Assembly (NCBI GenBank): GCA_009784935.1
Contig: WQXI01000024.1
Location: 1-34,430, forward strand
Origin: Treponema sp.
GTDB lineage: Bacteria; Spirochaetota; Spirochaetia; Treponematales; Breznakiellaceae
DNA length: 34,430 nucleotides
Direction of reading: 5' to 3'
Part shown: in pieces, positions 7,792 to 16,282 of the stretch
Position numbering within the stretch: the stretch's first letter is position 1
Layout: every line of letters begins with the position of its first letter
Program-made: the position numbers and the translations under genes
Notes under the pieces: model-generated
Seen by the model: only the letters and a program-made list of their open reading frames with translations
Told to the model about the DNA's origin: nothing
The model's database searches: none

Positions 7792-8573
7792 AAAAACTCT
7801 CTGTGCTGTATTTTTTATTAATTATTTTCTTTGTTTCATGTTCCAGATCAGAGGCGCACCTTGTTGTTGCCGGGTCTACCTCGGTTCAGCCGTATATCGA
7901 ACTTTTAGCCGAAGAGTTTGAGCTGCTCAATCCAGGGAGCGGCATTGATATTCAGGGCGGCGGATCATCTGCGGGTATTACTGCGGCAGAAACAGGAGCC
8001 GCCGACATTGGAATGTCGTCACGCTGGCTTAAAAGAACAGAAGAATATCTCTGGTCTATAGAAATCGCAAGAGACGGACTTGCAGTGATTGTAAATCCCG
8101 CAAACCCGATTTTAGATTTAACATTGGAACAGGTGCGCAGTATTTATTCTGCAGAAATCACCAATTGGAGTCAGCTTGGCGGCAGGCAGGCGCGTATTCA
8201 TATCATCGCGCGCGAAGAAGGTTCGGGAACAAGAAGCGCCTTCGAAGAAATGGTCATGAACGAAGAATACAGAATTACGCCAAGAGCGATTGTTCAGAAT
8301 TCTAACGGCGCTGTAAGGCAGCTTGTTGCAGGTGATCCTAATTCTATCGGTTTTATTTCTTTGGGACTTGTTGACCAAACCGTAAAAGCCGTTAAACTTG
8401 GAGGCATTGAGGCAACCTCAGAAAATGTAATGAACGGAAGTTACGCTCTTTTTAGGCCGTTTTTATTTGTGTCAAAATCAATTCCGCCTGCAGGGCTTGC
8501 TATGGAATTTATCGAATTTATTCTGTCTCCTGACGGTAAGAGACTGATGGCAAATGAAGGGCTTGTGCCTTAG
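7788..8573 (+). CDS. pstS: Phosphate-binding lipoprotein PstS
   Basis: A 261-residue periplasmic phosphate-binding protein. It has a signal peptide with lipobox FFVSC (cysteine 18), the N-terminal GSTSVQPY phosphate loop, GGGSSAGI, and GSGTRSAFEE, which in PstS proteins supplies phosphate contacts. GDPNSIGFISLG and a C-terminal FILSPDGKRL are further PstS marks. It overlaps the first pstB by four bases and precedes pstC by 16 bases, so it is inside the operon rather than leading it as in the usual pstSCAB order. Full length for the shorter PstS subgroup. No base change in the key loops is seen. Confidence 0.92.
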   Translation: MKKLSVLYFLLIIFFVSCSRSEAHLVVAGSTSVQPYIELLAEEFELLNPGSGIDIQGGGSSAGITAAETGAADIGMSSRWLKRTEEYLWSIEIARDGLAVIVNPANPILDLTLEQVRSIYSAEITNWSQLGGRQARIHIIAREEGSGTRSAFEEMVMNEEYRITPRAIVQNSNGAVRQLVAGDPNSIGFISLGLVDQTVKAVKLGGIEATSENVMNGSYALFRPFLFVSKSIPPAGLAMEFIEFILSPDGKRLMANEGLVP

Positions 8574-8589
8574 TAATAACAGGGGAAAT

Positions 8590-9477
8590 ATGTTAAAGAA
8601 ATTTAAAGAGAACTTGTCAAAAAATATATTTTTCGCATTTGCCCTGTCTTCGATTTCTGTATTGATACTGATAACTGTGTTTATCATTATGAGAGGCGCT
8701 CCGATAATCGCGCAGGTCGGCGTTTTAAATTTTGTCTTTGGAATGGAATGGGCTCCATCAAGAGGACTGTTTGGTATTTTCCCGATGATAATCGGCACTT
8801 TAACTGTCACAATAGGAGCGGTAATAATAGGCGTTCCTGTCGGTATTTGCTGCGCAGTTTTTCTTGCCGAGTTCGCTCCTCCGATGATGAGCAATATTTT
8901 TAGGCCTGCTATTCAACTGCTGGCAGGTATTCCTTCTGTAGTTTATGGATTCTTGGGATTGGTGTTTGTTGTTCCTGCTGTGCGTAATTACTTGGGCGGT
9001 CCGGGGCTTAGTATTTTAACGGGCTCGATTATTCTTGGAGTTATGATCCTGCCCACCGTTATAAGTATTTCGGAAGTTTCGATTCTTGCGCTGCCAAAGC
9101 AGTACAAGGAAGGCGCGCTTGCTTTGGGTTTGACCCACTGGCAGACAATTTATTCTGTTATGATTCCCGCCGCAAAATCAGGAATAGTGGCGGCAGTAAT
9201 TCTTGGCATTGGACGCGCTGTCGGCGAAACGATGGCGGTCATTATGGTTTTGGGTAACGCTGTCGCGCTTCCTGAATCTGTTCTTGACCCTGTAAGAACG
9301 CTGACCACAAACATCGGTATTGAGATGGGTTATGCGTCGGGTGAGCACCAGCAGGCTCTTTTTGCCGCGGGTATTGTATTGTTCGCGGCAATCATGCTGT
9401 TAAACTCATTTGCTCAGTATATAACACGGAACCCCAGCCGAGCCCGAAAGGTAAAGGTTCCACTCTGGAAAAAATAA
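8590..9477 (+). CDS. pstC: Phosphate ABC transporter permease PstC
   Basis: Inner-membrane permease of about 295 residues with six predicted membrane segments. The EAA-type loop that contacts the ATPase reads EGALALGLTHWQTIYSVMIP. MAPS-like conserved stretches LLAGIPSVVYGFLGL and GRAVGETMAVIMVLGN are typical of PstC. I start it at ATG 8590 because AGGGGA lies at 8581-8586 with good spacing. The frame is open further up to an ATG at 8554, but that start would overlap pstS and lacks a ribosome site. The stop overlaps the pstA start by one base (TAATG). Confidence 0.93.
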   Translation: MLKKFKENLSKNIFFAFALSSISVLILITVFIIMRGAPIIAQVGVLNFVFGMEWAPSRGLFGIFPMIIGTLTVTIGAVIIGVPVGICCAVFLAEFAPPMMSNIFRPAIQLLAGIPSVVYGFLGLVFVVPAVRNYLGGPGLSILTGSIILGVMILPTVISISEVSILALPKQYKEGALALGLTHWQTIYSVMIPAAKSGIVAAVILGIGRAVGETMAVIMVLGNAVALPESVLDPVRTLTTNIGIEMGYASGEHQQALFAAGIVLFAAIMLLNSFAQYITRNPSRARKVKVPLWKK

Positions 9478-10340
9478 TGAAGTTAAATATTAAAAGATTA
9501 AAGATGACGCCCGCTCAGAGCGAAAAGATTGTTAAAATACTCATTTGGACAATCGCGCTTTCTATAATCTGGATTTTATTGTTTATTATTTTTTATATTT
9601 TGATAAAGGGACTCCCTGTAATTAACTGGCAGTTTTTGACAGAGATTCCGCGAAGCATGGGGCGGGAAGGCGGTATCTCATCTTCGATAGTCGGGACTTT
9701 TATGGTTACCGGGCTGGCAGTCCTTTTGGTTATTCCCTTTGGTATTGGGACAGCCTTTTATTTAGCAGAGTACACAAAAGAATCTATCGTAACCCGTATC
9801 ATTCGTTTTAGCGCTGAATCTCTCGCCGGGATTCCTTCTATTGTATACGGGCTTTTTGGTTTTATTTTCTTTGTAATAATTCTTAAGCTGGGATGGTCTA
9901 TTTTATCCGGCGGATTAACGCTTGCGATTATGATCCTGCCGACAGTTATCCGTACATCAGAAGAAGCGATTCTTGCCGTTCCCAAAATCTACCGTGAGGT
10001 AAGCTTTTCTTTGGGAGCGACAAAGTGGCAGACAATAAGCAGGGTTGTGTTTCCGTCAGCGCTTCTTGGAATCGTTAACGGTATTATTCTAAGCGTAGGC
10101 CGCTGTGTTGCCGAAGCTGCCGCTGTTTATCTTACCGCAGGCTTTGTACTGCGTATGCCCGATTCGATCTTTTCGTCTACAAGAACAATGGCTGTTCACT
10201 TTTATATATTGGCATCGGAAGGGATTTCGATGGAGAACGCTTATGGGACTGCGGCGCTTCTGATTATTTTAATTCTGCTGATAAACGTTGTCGCAAATAC
10301 ACTGGTAAACAGTTTTATCGCCAAATCCCTAAAGCGCTAA
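9477..10340 (+). CDS. pstA: Phosphate ABC transporter permease PstA
   Basis: The second permease subunit, 287 residues, with six predicted membrane segments. It carries the PstA-type stretches LAGIPSIVYGLFGFIFFV and an EAA loop EVSFSLGATKWQTISRVVFP. GRCVAEAAAVYLTAGF replaces the more usual GRAxGETAxL stretch, a modest divergence. One-base overlap with pstC implies translational coupling. It is followed ten bases later by the second pstB-type gene. With PstC it would form the heterodimeric membrane channel, so each permease could contact a different ATPase subunit. Confidence 0.92.
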   Translation: MKLNIKRLKMTPAQSEKIVKILIWTIALSIIWILLFIIFYILIKGLPVINWQFLTEIPRSMGREGGISSSIVGTFMVTGLAVLLVIPFGIGTAFYLAEYTKESIVTRIIRFSAESLAGIPSIVYGLFGFIFFVIILKLGWSILSGGLTLAIMILPTVIRTSEEAILAVPKIYREVSFSLGATKWQTISRVVFPSALLGIVNGIILSVGRCVAEAAAVYLTAGFVLRMPDSIFSSTRTMAVHFYILASEGISMENAYGTAALLIILILLINVVANTLVNSFIAKSLKR

Positions 10341-10350
10341 AAAGGAAAGT

Positions 10351-11106
10351 ATGGAACCAAAAATAAAAATTGACAACTTAAATGTTTATTACGAAAAAAA
10401 ACAGGTTATACATAACTTTAGCCTTAATATCCCCGCAAACCAGATAATGGCAATTTTTGGTCCTGCAAACAGCGGCATTACAACATTGCTGCGTTCATTA
10501 AACAGGCTCTGCGATTTAAACAACGAAGCATGGAAGAACGGCGATATATTAATTGACGGCCAGAGTATACATGCAGAACATGTAAATGTCACAGAACTTC
10601 GCCGGAAAGTGGGAATGGTCTTTGAAGTGCCTACGCCTCTTCCTATTTCTATCTTTGAAAACATCGCTTACGGTCCCCGTCTTATCGGCAGAAGAAGCAA
10701 AAGCGATCTTGCAGACCTTGTAGAAGACTCGCTTATAAAAGCTGCATTGTGGGACGAAGTAAAAGACCGGCTTTCGATTTCTGGCATGAGCCTCTCCGGC
10801 GGTCAGCAGCAGCGTATGTGTATCGCAAGGGTATTGGCATTGCAGCCGGAAGTAATTTTGATTGACAGGGCATGTTCTGGGCTCGATCCGATATCAACAG
10901 CAAAGATCGAAGAATCTCTTATGCAGTTAAAAGAACAATTTACAATTGTAATCGCTCCGCACAATGTACAGCAGGCAGGCCGCGTCTGCGACAGGGCTGT
11001 TTTTATGCTGATGGGTCATTTGACAGAAGAAGGAACCAAAGCCGAAATCTTTATGAATCCAAAAGACCAAAGAACACATGATTATATTACCGGTAAGTTT
11101 GGGTGA
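10351..11106 (+). CDS. PstB-like ATPase, second copy (lost Walker A lysine and catalytic glutamate)
   Basis: A 251-residue full-length PstB homologue (LRRKVGMVFE, AYGPRLIGR, HDYITGKFG end). Its ATP-site residues are altered: Walker A is GPANSGIT (37-44) with I43 instead of lysine, the Q-loop glutamine is E92, and Walker B reads VILIDR with R173 in place of the catalytic glutamate. The ABC signature LSGGQQQR (148-155) and H204 are intact. The frame is clean and the changes are multi-base codon differences (ATT for Lys, AGG for Glu), so this is not a sequencing slip. As a homodimer it should not hydrolyse ATP; paired with the first PstB it can supply the signature. AGGAAAGT precedes the ATG. 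Confidence 0.9.
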   Translation: MEPKIKIDNLNVYYEKKQVIHNFSLNIPANQIMAIFGPANSGITTLLRSLNRLCDLNNEAWKNGDILIDGQSIHAEHVNVTELRRKVGMVFEVPTPLPISIFENIAYGPRLIGRRSKSDLADLVEDSLIKAALWDEVKDRLSISGMSLSGGQQQRMCIARVLALQPEVILIDRACSGLDPISTAKIEESLMQLKEQFTIVIAPHNVQQAGRVCDRAVFMLMGHLTEEGTKAEIFMNPKDQRTHDYITGKFG

Positions 11107-11145
11107 CCGCCAATTAATATTAATATTGAAATAAAGAACTTAAAA

Positions 11146-12024
11146 TTATTTTCCTGCTCTGTTTGCCATGTCTTCTCTTCTTTCCCTCACCAGAGAAAGT
11201 CTTTCTTCCAGTTTTTGCGCCTGCGCTTCGCCGATTAATGATTTAATAGTATCAAGGCTGGCTTTGAACTGTTCAATGCGCTCAAGAAGCAATGCGCGGT
11301 TTTCTATAAACAGTTCTGTCCACATAGGAGCGTTTAACATTGCGATTCGTGTAAGGTCTTCGAAACTGCCGCCGCCAAAACGGGTAATCTCTGTATCAGG
11401 TTCGCAGTCAATGAGCGAAGCGGCTATTACGTGGCATAGCTGGCTTGTAAAAGCAATTTTTTGATCATGCTCAATAGGAGCTACTTCTGTTATATTGGCG
11501 AACCCCATTTTATAAATAAGGTCTTTTAAAAAAACAAGGTTTTCTTTTTTATTACGCGTTAGGGGAGTGATGATATAATTTTTCCCCGTAAAGTCACAGA
11601 AAGCAGAATTAGCAAAACCTGTTTTTCCGCCTGCGCGTACATGGGTGCCTGCCATTGGATGACCGGGAATAAAATCTATATCATCACGGATTTTTTCGGC
11701 GGCGGCGGCTATACTGCCTTTTGTTCCGGCTATATCTGTAATTAAACAGCCGCTTTTAAAAGATGTTTCCCATTTTTCCAGAAAACTGATCAATGTCGAA
11801 GGGTTAAGACATAAGAAAACAACATCGCACTGACTCAGCATTTCTCCTGCATTTTCTGACAGCCAGCCTTTGGCGATAATGCCGTCTTGCTGTGCTGAGT
11901 TTAATGTATCTGTATCCTTGTCGCAGGCAAATATTTTCTGCACAGGAACACTGCAGCGATCCCTCAGAGAGAGAGCTATCGCTCCGCCCATCAATCCGAG
12001 TCCTGCAATGCCGAAAGTCTGCAT
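11146..12024 (-). CDS. tyrA: Prephenate dehydrogenase
   Basis: NAD(P)-dependent oxidative decarboxylation of prephenate to 4-hydroxyphenylpyruvate, the tyrosine branch of the shikimate pathway. The 292-residue protein begins with the Rossmann motif GLGLMGG (8-14) and has the substrate-site stretches GHPMAGTHVRAG, FTSQLCHVIAASL and GGGSFEDLTRIA. There is no chorismate mutase or ACT domain. Its ATG follows directly on the aroF stop (TAAATG), with AAGG in the end of aroF as ribosome site. A helical tail of about 30 residues (LEERLSLVRERRED) is longer than in some homologues. Confidence 0.93.
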   Translation of the reverse strand: MQTFGIAGLGLMGGAIALSLRDRCSVPVQKIFACDKDTDTLNSAQQDGIIAKGWLSENAGEMLSQCDVVFLCLNPSTLISFLEKWETSFKSGCLITDIAGTKGSIAAAAEKIRDDIDFIPGHPMAGTHVRAGGKTGFANSAFCDFTGKNYIITPLTRNKKENLVFLKDLIYKMGFANITEVAPIEHDQKIAFTSQLCHVIAASLIDCEPDTEITRFGGGSFEDLTRIAMLNAPMWTELFIENRALLLERIEQFKASLDTIKSLIGEAQAQKLEERLSLVRERREDMANRAGK

Positions 12025-13047
12025 TTAAATTACCTTGCCTTCGATAGCGGCGTATTTTCTCAGCACTTCTATAAGAGAAGCAAAAGCGTCTGGAGTCAGA
12101 GATTGTTCTCCGTCGCACAGAGCGTGCTCCGGATCATTGTGAACTTCTATCATTAAGCCGTCTGCGCCGGCGGCAAGAGCGGCTTTGGACATTGAACTAA
12201 CCATCCACGAATAGCCGGTTGCATGACTTGGATCTATTATTACCGGGAGATGAGTTTTTTTCTTGAGAGCCGGAATGATAGCGAGGTCGAGTATATTGCG
12301 GGAAAAAGTATCAAAGCCGCGTATACCTCGTTCGCAAAGAACAATTTTATCATTGCCGCCGGCCATGATGTATTCTGCCGCCATTAAAAGTTCTGTCATT
12401 GTAGAAGCCATGCCGCGTTTTAATAGAACAGGTTTGCGGCAGCGTCCAAGCTCTTTTAATAAATTAAAGTTTTGCATATTCCGCGCGCCGACTTGAATCA
12501 TGTCAACGTCTTCGAATAATTCCAGTTGGTTAAATTCCATAAGCTCTGTAACAATGGGCAGACCGCATTGTTTTTTTGCTTCTACAAGGATATCAAGTCC
12601 CTGACAGCCCATCCCCTGAAAACTATAAGGACTGGTGCGCGGTTTAAAAGCTCCGCCCCTTAGGAACATCGCTCCCGCTTTCTTTACATCATTTGCGACC
12701 GATATTAGCTGCTCACGGCTTTCTACGGAGCAGGGTCCTGCAATTACCGCAAAAGAGCCGCCGCCGATTTTTGATTTTCTTCCATTAATATCAAAGTCAA
12801 GAATTGTATCCAAAGGATGAAACATTCTGTTTGCGCGCTTGTACGGCTCCTGTACACGCATGACTTTTTCTACCAAGCGGTTGGCTTTTATTGCGTCATC
12901 GTTAATGACTGTAGTATCGCCGACAAGACCAAGGACAGTCTGATTTTCACCCTGAGATCTGTCAACCTTTACGCCAAATTTCTCGATGTAAGCTTTAAAA
13001 TTGTTTAGGTCTTCGTCACTAACGCCCGGTTTTAATACAATTATCAT
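12025..13047 (-). CDS. aroF: DAHP synthase (3-deoxy-7-phosphoheptulonate synthase), AroF type
   Basis: First enzyme of the shikimate pathway, condensing phosphoenolpyruvate and erythrose 4-phosphate. The 340-residue protein has an N-terminal ferredoxin-like domain (1-70) and a barrel with GPCSVES (104-110), RGGAFKPRTSPYSFQG (130-145), LLKRGMAST and IIDPSHATG. This architecture is the type I-beta class, in which the N-terminal domain usually mediates feedback control by an aromatic amino acid. AGAGGAAGAAG precedes the ATG. It forms a two-gene unit with tyrA, which points to tyrosine supply. Confidence 0.94.
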   Translation of the reverse strand: MIIVLKPGVSDEDLNNFKAYIEKFGVKVDRSQGENQTVLGLVGDTTVINDDAIKANRLVEKVMRVQEPYKRANRMFHPLDTILDFDINGRKSKIGGGSFAVIAGPCSVESREQLISVANDVKKAGAMFLRGGAFKPRTSPYSFQGMGCQGLDILVEAKKQCGLPIVTELMEFNQLELFEDVDMIQVGARNMQNFNLLKELGRCRKPVLLKRGMASTMTELLMAAEYIMAGGNDKIVLCERGIRGFDTFSRNILDLAIIPALKKKTHLPVIIDPSHATGYSWMVSSMSKAALAAGADGLMIEVHNDPEHALCDGEQSLTPDAFASLIEVLRKYAAIEGKVI

Positions 13048-13146
13048 TTCTTCTTCCTCTTTGCAGATTATAGCGACAAGCAGGTTCTTTATACAAGTAA
13101 CTAACGCTTGTTCATAATAAAAAAAGCATTTATACTGGTTCTATCC

Positions 13147-16100
13147 ATGAAGAAAAAGCTGATACCGTTAGGATACCTAATCCCAGTTTTCTATTTTGCA
13201 GCCATTTTCTTAATGGTAGTTTATCAATGGACTGCGCAAAGCAATATCCGCAATGGAAGCGGCAGTCCCCTTTACCGTAATCTAATGGAAAACTCCGCTT
13301 ATCTTAAACGCGGATTTAACCCTAATGACATAGTTAATCTTCCTCAAATTGCTGATAACAGCGAATGGGTAGTGCTTAATTCTCCGCCGTATAATGTTTC
13401 AAACTCCGATCTTGCGGGTTTACCTGCCCGAAAATACCTGTCGCCTTTTGGCATGCCAGAAGAAGAGTTTACATTTATTATCCCTGTAGAACTTGATACA
13501 AAAGCTATGGAGATGATTCAAAATGATTCTTCTGTAGTGCCGGGGATGTACTTTAGTATTATCGGAGAAAACTGGGAGATATACATAAACGGCAGTCTTG
13601 TTAGATCAGAAATGCACCTAGACGAAAACGGCAGGATGATAAGCAACAGAACATGGAGGGATGTGCATTTTCCGCTGGATAAGAACATTTTTGTTTTAGG
13701 AACAAACATCATAGCGCTTAGGGTTATAGGAGATCCTTCTTACAGCGTTACCGGATTATATTATGCCGAACCGTATTATATAGATGATTACCGCGTAATC
13801 AAAAGGCTTCATAATAATTACCTGCGTTTCTTTCTGTGCGGGGTTTTGGCTTATACCGGTATTTACTATCTCTTAATATTTATATCGATCAGAACCAAAA
13901 AGGAAATATACAATCTCTATTACAGTATTTTTTCGATTATGCTCTGCGTTCATTTTATCACAACAGAAGGCGCTGTTAATAATATCATTCCCGATTCTAA
14001 TGTTGCCGCCCGTCTTGAGTACTTAACGTTCTTTTTGGCGATGACAATGCTTCTGATTTTTATCGAACAAATGGGGCGGCAGCTGGTATCAAAGATAAGC
14101 TGGGGGTTTTTGATTTTTTCTGTTTATATTGGGATAAGTCAGATATTTTCCTGCAACCAGTACGCTGACGAAGTTATGCACCTGTATCTGGTGTTAATAC
14201 TCTTTTACTTTTCTTTTGTCTTCTTTGCAATCATTTACGATAACTTTTTTAAGAGGCGAAGCATAAACGAAAAAACAAAGAATGCGTTTTTAAGTATTCT
14301 TGTCGGCTCATTAGTGGTTTATGCCTGCGGTATTCATGATGCGCTTGACGTAATTATTTTCCGCAATTCCTTTAGGCTCTTTTTATACAGTACATTTGTT
14401 TTTCATGTCGGGATGGCGTTTACTATGTCGAGGCGCTTTAGCAAAGTATACAAGGAACTTGAGCAGTCAAATTTAATACTGGAACAGACAGTTCTTGATC
14501 GTACGCTGGAACTGGAAAAACAAACGGCAATTGCAATACAGGCGTCGCAGGCAAAGAGCCAGTTTTTGGCTACAATGAGCCATGAGATCCGCACGCCGTT
14601 AAACGCCGTCATCGGACTTTCAGAAATTGAGCTTCAGGGAGATCTTCCGGAGCTGAGCAAAAATAACATCAGCCAGATTTATCAGTCAGGCTCATCCCTT
14701 TTGGGAATTATAAACGACATACTTGATATTTCTAAAATTGAAGCAGGAAGTTTGAACTTTATTCCTGTAGAATACGAAACTGCTGTTCTAATAAATGATA
14801 CAGTCAGTCTTAACAGGGTAAGAATCGGTTCAAAGCCGATTGATTTTGTTTTGGACATAGACAAGGACTTTCCCCGTAAGCTTTTTGGAGACGAGCGGCG
14901 TATCAAGCAGATATTAAATAATATCCTGTCCAATGCGATAAAGTATACAAAAGAGGGTAATGTAACTCTCTCGATGAGGTGCGAGCGTATCGGCGGAAAT
15001 TCATCCGGCAGTAATGTTTTGCTGCGCATTGTTGTCCGTGACACAGGAGCTGGTATTCGTCAGGAAGATATTGATAAATTGTTTATCGATTATCTTCAGC
15101 TGGACAGCACTACAAATCAAAGAATAGAAGGAACAGGGCTGGGTCTTGCGATAACAAAAAAGCTGTCAGAGATGATGGGCGGCAGTATCAAGGTAGAGAG
15201 CGAATACAAAAAAGGTTCTGTGTTTACAGTTGAGCTGCTTCAGGCTTTTGTTAATGACGATGTTATCGGAGAAGAGACAGCGTTTAAATTGAGCAGTTTT
15301 CAGTACTACAGCTCAATGAGCGAAAGGATCATAGAACGGCTGTGGATGCCAAAAGGAAAAGTACTGGTTGTAGATGATATGCCCGTCAACCTTAATGTGG
15401 CGCAGGGGCTTTTAAAACCTTACGGGCTTCAGGTGGATACGGCTATTTCCGGACAGGAAGCTCTTGATAAATTATTCGCCGGCAATGAGTATGATATTAT
15501 TTTTATGGATCATATGATGCCTGAGATGGACGGAATCGAAGCGGTAAGGCAAATCCGCGCATGGGAAGACGAACAAGGTGCCAAAATAAATGATACGAGT
15601 TCCGCCTCGGATAACAGTATGGAATCAAACACGAGTTCCATCTTGGATAACAGTATGGAATCAAACACGAGTTTCACCAAAGGTGAAACTCGAAGGAACT
15701 TGCGTAAGCAAGTTCCAATTGTAGCATTAACAGCAAACGCTCTTGTTGGAAACATGGAGATGTTCATATCCAAAGGATTTAACGGGTTTATCTCCAAGCC
15801 CGTAGATGTTATTCAGCTTAATGAGATTCTTAATCAATGGATTGGGGGTAAGGCGGAAGAAAAGATAATGAATGAATCTGATAGTAAAGAAAAAAACAAG
15901 AACAATAAAGAGGAGATTCCGGAAATCCCAGGAGTTAATGTAAAGTTTGGTATTTCTGCGACCGGCGGCACTCTGCAAGGCTACCGGATGGTTTTATCAG
16001 TGTTCTGCAAAGACGCGCACGGCAGGCTGGTGTTCTTTAAGAATTATTTAAACAGTGATTCGTCAAGCCGCGACAACAAGGCGTTTATTACAAATGTTCA

Positions 16101-16272
16101 TGCGCTTAAAAGCGCCCTTGCCTCTATGGGCGTAAAAGAAATGTCAGAAAAAGCTGCCGCGCTGGAAAGCGCCGGTAAAAATGCAAAACAGTCCTTCATT
16201 GACGAAAACCTTTTGCCCTTTACCGAGTCTCTTTCGGAATTAGTAAAATACATCGAAACAAATGTTTTATAA
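13147..16272 (+). CDS. 7TMR-DISM-like hybrid histidine kinase (HisKA-HATPase-REC-Hpt)
   Basis: Membrane hybrid kinase of 1041 residues from ATG 13147; the frame opens earlier at TTG 13108. Order: TM near the start, extracytoplasmic domain of about 190 residues, seven membrane segments (about 225-425), coiled coil, HisKA with H479 in SHEIRTP, HATPase with LNNILSNAIKYT, DTGAGI and GTGLGLAI, receiver with D788 in FMDHMMPEMDG, and Hpt with H985 in HALKS. TTGTTC (13109-13114) and TATACT (13131-13136), 16 bp apart, would place transcription start only a few bases before ATG 13147; no Shine-Dalgarno is seen. The receiver contains a 37-residue low-complexity insertion. The ligand and output partner are unknown. 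Confidence 0.9.
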   Translation: MKKKLIPLGYLIPVFYFAAIFLMVVYQWTAQSNIRNGSGSPLYRNLMENSAYLKRGFNPNDIVNLPQIADNSEWVVLNSPPYNVSNSDLAGLPARKYLSPFGMPEEEFTFIIPVELDTKAMEMIQNDSSVVPGMYFSIIGENWEIYINGSLVRSEMHLDENGRMISNRTWRDVHFPLDKNIFVLGTNIIALRVIGDPSYSVTGLYYAEPYYIDDYRVIKRLHNNYLRFFLCGVLAYTGIYYLLIFISIRTKKEIYNLYYSIFSIMLCVHFITTEGAVNNIIPDSNVAARLEYLTFFLAMTMLLIFIEQMGRQLVSKISWGFLIFSVYIGISQIFSCNQYADEVMHLYLVLILFYFSFVFFAIIYDNFFKRRSINEKTKNAFLSILVGSLVVYACGIHDALDVIIFRNSFRLFLYSTFVFHVGMAFTMSRRFSKVYKELEQSNLILEQTVLDRTLELEKQTAIAIQASQAKSQFLATMSHEIRTPLNAVIGLSEIELQGDLPELSKNNISQIYQSGSSLLGIINDILDISKIEAGSLNFIPVEYETAVLINDTVSLNRVRIGSKPIDFVLDIDKDFPRKLFGDERRIKQILNNILSNAIKYTKEGNVTLSMRCERIGGNSSGSNVLLRIVVRDTGAGIRQEDIDKLFIDYLQLDSTTNQRIEGTGLGLAITKKLSEMMGGSIKVESEYKKGSVFTVELLQAFVNDDVIGEETAFKLSSFQYYSSMSERIIERLWMPKGKVLVVDDMPVNLNVAQGLLKPYGLQVDTAISGQEALDKLFAGNEYDIIFMDHMMPEMDGIEAVRQIRAWEDEQGAKINDTSSASDNSMESNTSSILDNSMESNTSFTKGETRRNLRKQVPIVALTANALVGNMEMFISKGFNGFISKPVDVIQLNEILNQWIGGKAEEKIMNESDSKEKNKNNKEEIPEIPGVNVKFGISATGGTLQGYRMVLSVFCKDAHGRLVFFKNYLNSDSSSRDNKAFITNVHALKSALASMGVKEMSEKAAALESAGKNAKQSFIDENLLPFTESLSELVKYIETNVL
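15595..15666 (+). repeat. Two in-frame 36-bp tandem repeats inside the receiver domain
   Basis: Two direct copies, 15595-15630 and 15631-15666, differ at only a few bases and are followed by the start of a third (ACGAGTTTC from 15667). Being 36 bp, each adds exactly 12 residues, TSSxxDNSMESN, so the frame is kept. They lie in the loop between helix 3 and strand 4 of the receiver, which is normally only a few residues long. Confidence 0.9.
15668..15716. repeat. Two adjacent perfect hairpins following the tandem repeats
   Basis: CGAGTTTCACC (15668-15678) pairs with GGTGAAACTCG (15682-15692) around a 3-base loop. GGAACTTGC (15695-15703) pairs with GCAAGTTCC (15708-15716) around a 4-base loop. 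Both stems are perfect and lie within coding sequence. The arrangement looks like a palindromic element that has inserted in frame, comparable in principle to palindromic elements found inside Rickettsia genes; relatedness is not claimed. Confidence 0.88.
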
Positions 16273-16282
16273 AGGGCAGTCG

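Noticed and set aside
8554..8589. Upstream ATG for pstC
   Set aside because: It lacks a ribosome site and would overlap pstS; ATG 8590 has AGGGGA at proper spacing.
10351..11106. The second PstB as a decaying pseudogene
   Set aside because: The frame is full length, the signature, switch histidine and C-terminus are intact, and the changed residues are restricted to the nucleotide site. Selective loss fits a degenerate-site partner better than decay.
15595..15716. The repeat stretch as a CRISPR array
   Set aside because: The 36-bp copies are directly adjacent without spacers, are few, and lie in frame inside a kinase gene.
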